This document shows, piece after piece, positions 61,885-64,000 of a stretch of DNA of 64,000 bases. Below the pieces are notes generated by a model. That model was not told where the DNA came from, made no database searches, and saw only the letters and a list, made by a program, of their open reading frames with translations. This DNA is from Paenibacillus sp. 1781tsa1 (GTDB taxonomy: Bacteria > Bacillota > Bacilli > Paenibacillales > Paenibacillaceae), in assembly GCF_024159265.1 (NCBI RefSeq), contig NZ_JAMYWY010000001.1, positions 3,038,001 to 3,102,000 on the forward strand. Direction: 5' to 3'. The stretch's first letter is position 1. The number at the start of each line of letters is the position of its first letter. The translations under genes were made by a program, and so were the position numbers.

Positions 61885-63264
61885 ATGAGAAAAATATCAT
61901 TGAAAATGCCGGTAGCAGCAGTTATGACATCCTTGCTCATTCTAACGACAGCCTGTTCAGGCGGAAGTTCCAGTACAGGCACAACCAGTGATGGCAAGAA
62001 GCAAGTAACCGTATCGTTCCGTTCTTCAGGATCTGAAGATACACTTACGAAGTTTTTTCAATCAGGATTGGTGGATCAGTTCGAGAAAGAAAATCCGGAT
62101 ATCAAAATCAACATTGCACCTGTATTGGCAAGTGAAGGTGATTATACATCCAAAATGGTTTTGCAGATGAAATCCCCGGATACGGCACCTGATGTCATTG
62201 CAGAAGATACATCCATCATTAAATCCGATGCTGCTGCGGGATATCTGGAGCCACTGGATACACAGGTTCAGGGATGGCCCGATTGGGAAGAACACATCAT
62301 CGACAATCTGAAGGCAGGGGTTACCGGAGAAGACGGCAAAGTGTATGGCGTTCCGGCTACCTCGGATACACGCGGAATCTGGTATAACAAGGAACTGTTT
62401 CAACAGGCAGGTCTGGAAGTTCCGTTCAAACCTGCAAGCTGGGCAGAAGTACTCGAAGCAGCGCGTACCATCAAGCAAAAACTGCCGGGTGTGACACCGC
62501 TTAATATGATCGTGGGCAAAGCAAACGGTGAAGGTGTCACCATGCAAACGCTGGAAATGCTGCTCTATGGTACAGCGGACACGCTGTATGACGACACTAG
62601 CAAAAAATGGGTAGTTAACAGCCCGGGGCTGCTGGATTCCTTCAAATTCATAGATCAAGTGTTTAACACGGATAAAACAGGTCCGACTATGCAGGTCGCC
62701 TTAAATGGACAAGCTGGCAGTATTGCATTCCAGCAACAATTCCCGCAGGACAAGCTGGCGATGGCTGTAGATGGTAGCTGGGCAGGTTCGACATGGGCCG
62801 AGAACGGTGCTGCTCCAATTGCCAACGTCGAAGAGAAAATAGGTTTTGCGCCATTCCCGACACAAAATGGGGAAGAACCTGGAGCAACGACGATGTCTGG
62901 AGGATGGGCTTGGTCTGTTCCTGCACAAGCGAAGAACAAGGAAGAGGCTTGGAAATTTATTGAGTTTCTGATGAATAAGGAAAATGCGACTGCACGCGTA
63001 GTAGCGGAAGGCAGCCTCAGCCCACGTAATGATTCCACAGAAGTTGAAGGGTATACGGATCGTCCATATACCAAAGAAGCACAGGAACTCTTGAATGTGG
63101 CTCACTTCCGTCCAGCGAACGATCAATATGCAGCGGTATCCGCACAATTGCAAAGCATTGTTGAGAGTATTGCCTCTGGCAAGCTGACGCCGGAAGAGGG
63201 AGTTACGCAATTGAAGGACAACGTATCCCGTTCCCTTGGCGCGGACAGCATCGAAGAGAAATAA
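61885..63264 (+). CDS. Sugar-binding lipoprotein (SBP family 1) of the mannoside operon
   Basis: 459 aa lipid-anchored receptor. Signal peptide and lipobox LTTAC place the lipidated Cys near residue 24. The MalE/UgpB-like fold is seen in VSFRSSGSEDTL, VYGVPATSDTRGIWYNKELF and GGWAWSVPAQAKN. ATG 61885 follows GAGGAGAGCG. A hairpin with a T-run after it (63281-63308) probably lowers read-through into the permease. It lies between GH125 and the permease, so it likely binds an alpha-mannosyl oligosaccharide. Confidence 0.93.
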   Translation: MRKISLKMPVAAVMTSLLILTTACSGGSSSTGTTSDGKKQVTVSFRSSGSEDTLTKFFQSGLVDQFEKENPDIKINIAPVLASEGDYTSKMVLQMKSPDTAPDVIAEDTSIIKSDAAAGYLEPLDTQVQGWPDWEEHIIDNLKAGVTGEDGKVYGVPATSDTRGIWYNKELFQQAGLEVPFKPASWAEVLEAARTIKQKLPGVTPLNMIVGKANGEGVTMQTLEMLLYGTADTLYDDTSKKWVVNSPGLLDSFKFIDQVFNTDKTGPTMQVALNGQAGSIAFQQQFPQDKLAMAVDGSWAGSTWAENGAAPIANVEEKIGFAPFPTQNGEEPGATTMSGGWAWSVPAQAKNKEEAWKFIEFLMNKENATARVVAEGSLSPRNDSTEVEGYTDRPYTKEAQELLNVAHFRPANDQYAAVSAQLQSIVESIASGKLTPEEGVTQLKDNVSRSLGADSIEEK

Positions 63265-63280
63265 GGATATCGATATATTC

Positions 63281-63308
63281 GGAGGGGGAGGCACAATCTC
63301 CCCTTTTT
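63281..63308 (+). terminator. Attenuating hairpin between binding protein and permease
   Basis: GGGGAG (63285-63290) pairs with CTCCCC (63298-63303), followed by TTTTT. It is placed like the hairpin after the peptide-binding gene at 7636-7681. Confidence 0.6.
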
Positions 63309-63331
63309 CCGGTTCGAATGGAGAGTGACTT

Positions 63332-64000
63332 ATGAAAAGGAAAGCACCAGGCTCATTTCTGTTTCTAATGCCTTCCGTACTGTTATTACTCGTGTTTTTC
63401 ATTGTTCCTATTATTCTGACGATTTTCTTTGCCTTTACAAATATGGCTCTGACCGGTGCTGCAGCCAAGAGTCTGGAGTTCGTCGGATTTCAGAATTTCA
63501 TTAATATGTTCCATGATCCGGACTTCCGCATTAGTGTCTGGCGTACGCTGGTCTTTCTCATCTTCTCCGCAGTGATTGGTCAGGTATTGCTTGGATTCAT
63601 TCTGGCTCTTCTAATGAAGGAGAAAAATGTGACGTTCCGCCGGGTCATTGGCATCATCGTCATTGCCGGTTGGGTGACACCTGAGATTGTTGTGGCATTC
63701 TGTATGGTGGCCTTTTTCAGTGACAATGGTTCATTGAATCAGATTCTCGGCTGGTTTGGGGCAAGTCCAATCTCCTGGTTGTTCAGTTTCCCTATGGTGA
63801 GTGTCATTATTGCGAACATCTGGCACGGTACAGCCTTCTCCATGATGGTCTATCAGTCGGCTCTGGATGATATTCCGAAGGAAGTCGAAGAAGCTGCGAT
63901 TATTGACAGTGCCACCGGGTTCCAGATTGTCAGACACATTACGATTCCAATGGTAAAAGGGTCCATCGTGACCAACATGATGCTGGTCACCCTACAGACA
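63332..64000 (+). CDS. Sugar ABC transporter permease (partial, runs off the window)
   Basis: The first 223 codons of a CUT1 (MalF/UgpA-type) permease. ATG 63332 (MKRKAPGSFLFLMPSV) follows GGAGAGTG. At least five membrane segments are seen; the EAA loop DDIPKEVEEAAIIDSATGF is near residue 190. The C-terminal end and presumably the second permease lie beyond 64000. It forms the importer for the GH125 locus together with the preceding lipoprotein. Confidence 0.93.
   Translation, partial: MKRKAPGSFLFLMPSVLLLLVFFIVPIILTIFFAFTNMALTGAAAKSLEFVGFQNFINMFHDPDFRISVWRTLVFLIFSAVIGQVLLGFILALLMKEKNVTFRRVIGIIVIAGWVTPEIVVAFCMVAFFSDNGSLNQILGWFGASPISWLFSFPMVSVIIANIWHGTAFSMMVYQSALDDIPKEVEEAAIIDSATGFQIVRHITIPMVKGSIVTNMMLVTLQT

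Noticed and set aside
62701-63468. 255-codon minus-strand ORF
   Set aside because: It lies opposite the mannoside binding-protein gene and permease start, has no motif, and the plus-strand genes are certain.

Overview
The window reads as chromosomal DNA of a Paenibacillus-like, spore-forming, low-to-mid GC Firmicute. The supporting signs are strong AGGAGG-type ribosome binding sites with many TTG and GTG starts, LplB/LplC-type sugar ABC permeases, a CYP102 (P450-BM3-type) fused monooxygenase, LmrA/LmrB-type drug efflux, a YheC/D spore-coat ATP-grasp protein, a DUF4023 micro-protein and a collagen-like exosporium protein. No rRNA, tRNA, CRISPR array or full insertion sequence was seen. Two miniature inverted-repeat elements were found.

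Layout. 1-5757: end of an unidentified gene, a self-sufficient fatty-acid-type P450 preceded by an overlapping 27-codon ORF, a small secreted protein, and an M32 carboxypeptidase. 6015-15343: one long operon with a complete oligopeptide ABC transporter (binding protein, two permeases, two ATPases), an M20 amidohydrolase, an M28-type peptidase with an altered active site and an SDR dehydrogenase. A LysR regulator faces its end. 16503-18713: lmrAB-like repressor and efflux pump with a recognisable operator. 19024-23229: single genes (kinase-like protein, alpha/beta hydrolase, metallo-beta-lactamase-fold hydrolase) and a divergent LysE exporter/XRE-cupin regulator pair sharing two palindromic operators.

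23368-29921: divergent arabinan locus, a secreted GH43 arabinanase and a very large GH51 arabinofuranosidase without a signal peptide. 30077-38602: two micro-genes, a TrmB regulator with an MFS exporter, two tandem maltose-acetyltransferase-like enzymes, a GH1 6-phospho-beta-glucosidase with a divergent LacI regulator and a MITE in its leader, DUF3817 and thioredoxin-like genes, an orphan Phr-like peptide and a second MITE. 38667-44817: LacI regulator, LplB/LplC/lipoprotein transporter and GH30 enzyme with three matching LacI-type operators.

44931-58940: a stretch with a spore-surface flavour. It holds a 12-residue-repeat protein with a sigma-K-like promoter, a CgeB-like and a WbsX-like glycan enzyme, an AraC regulator with a GH29 fucosidase, a BclA/BclB-type collagen-like glycoprotein, a 1749-residue bacillopeptidase-F-like protease and a YheC/D protein. 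59100-64000: an alpha-mannoside operon (GntR/LacI-hybrid regulator, GH125 exo-alpha-1,6-mannosidase, sugar-binding lipoprotein, start of the permease) that runs off the window.

Overall the region is a plant-polysaccharide and peptide scavenging segment in which almost every catabolic enzyme has its own local regulator, next to a spore-surface glycoprotein neighbourhood. All identifications come from reading motifs and gene order; no database search was possible. Start codons were re-chosen from Shine-Dalgarno spacing, and alternatives are stated.
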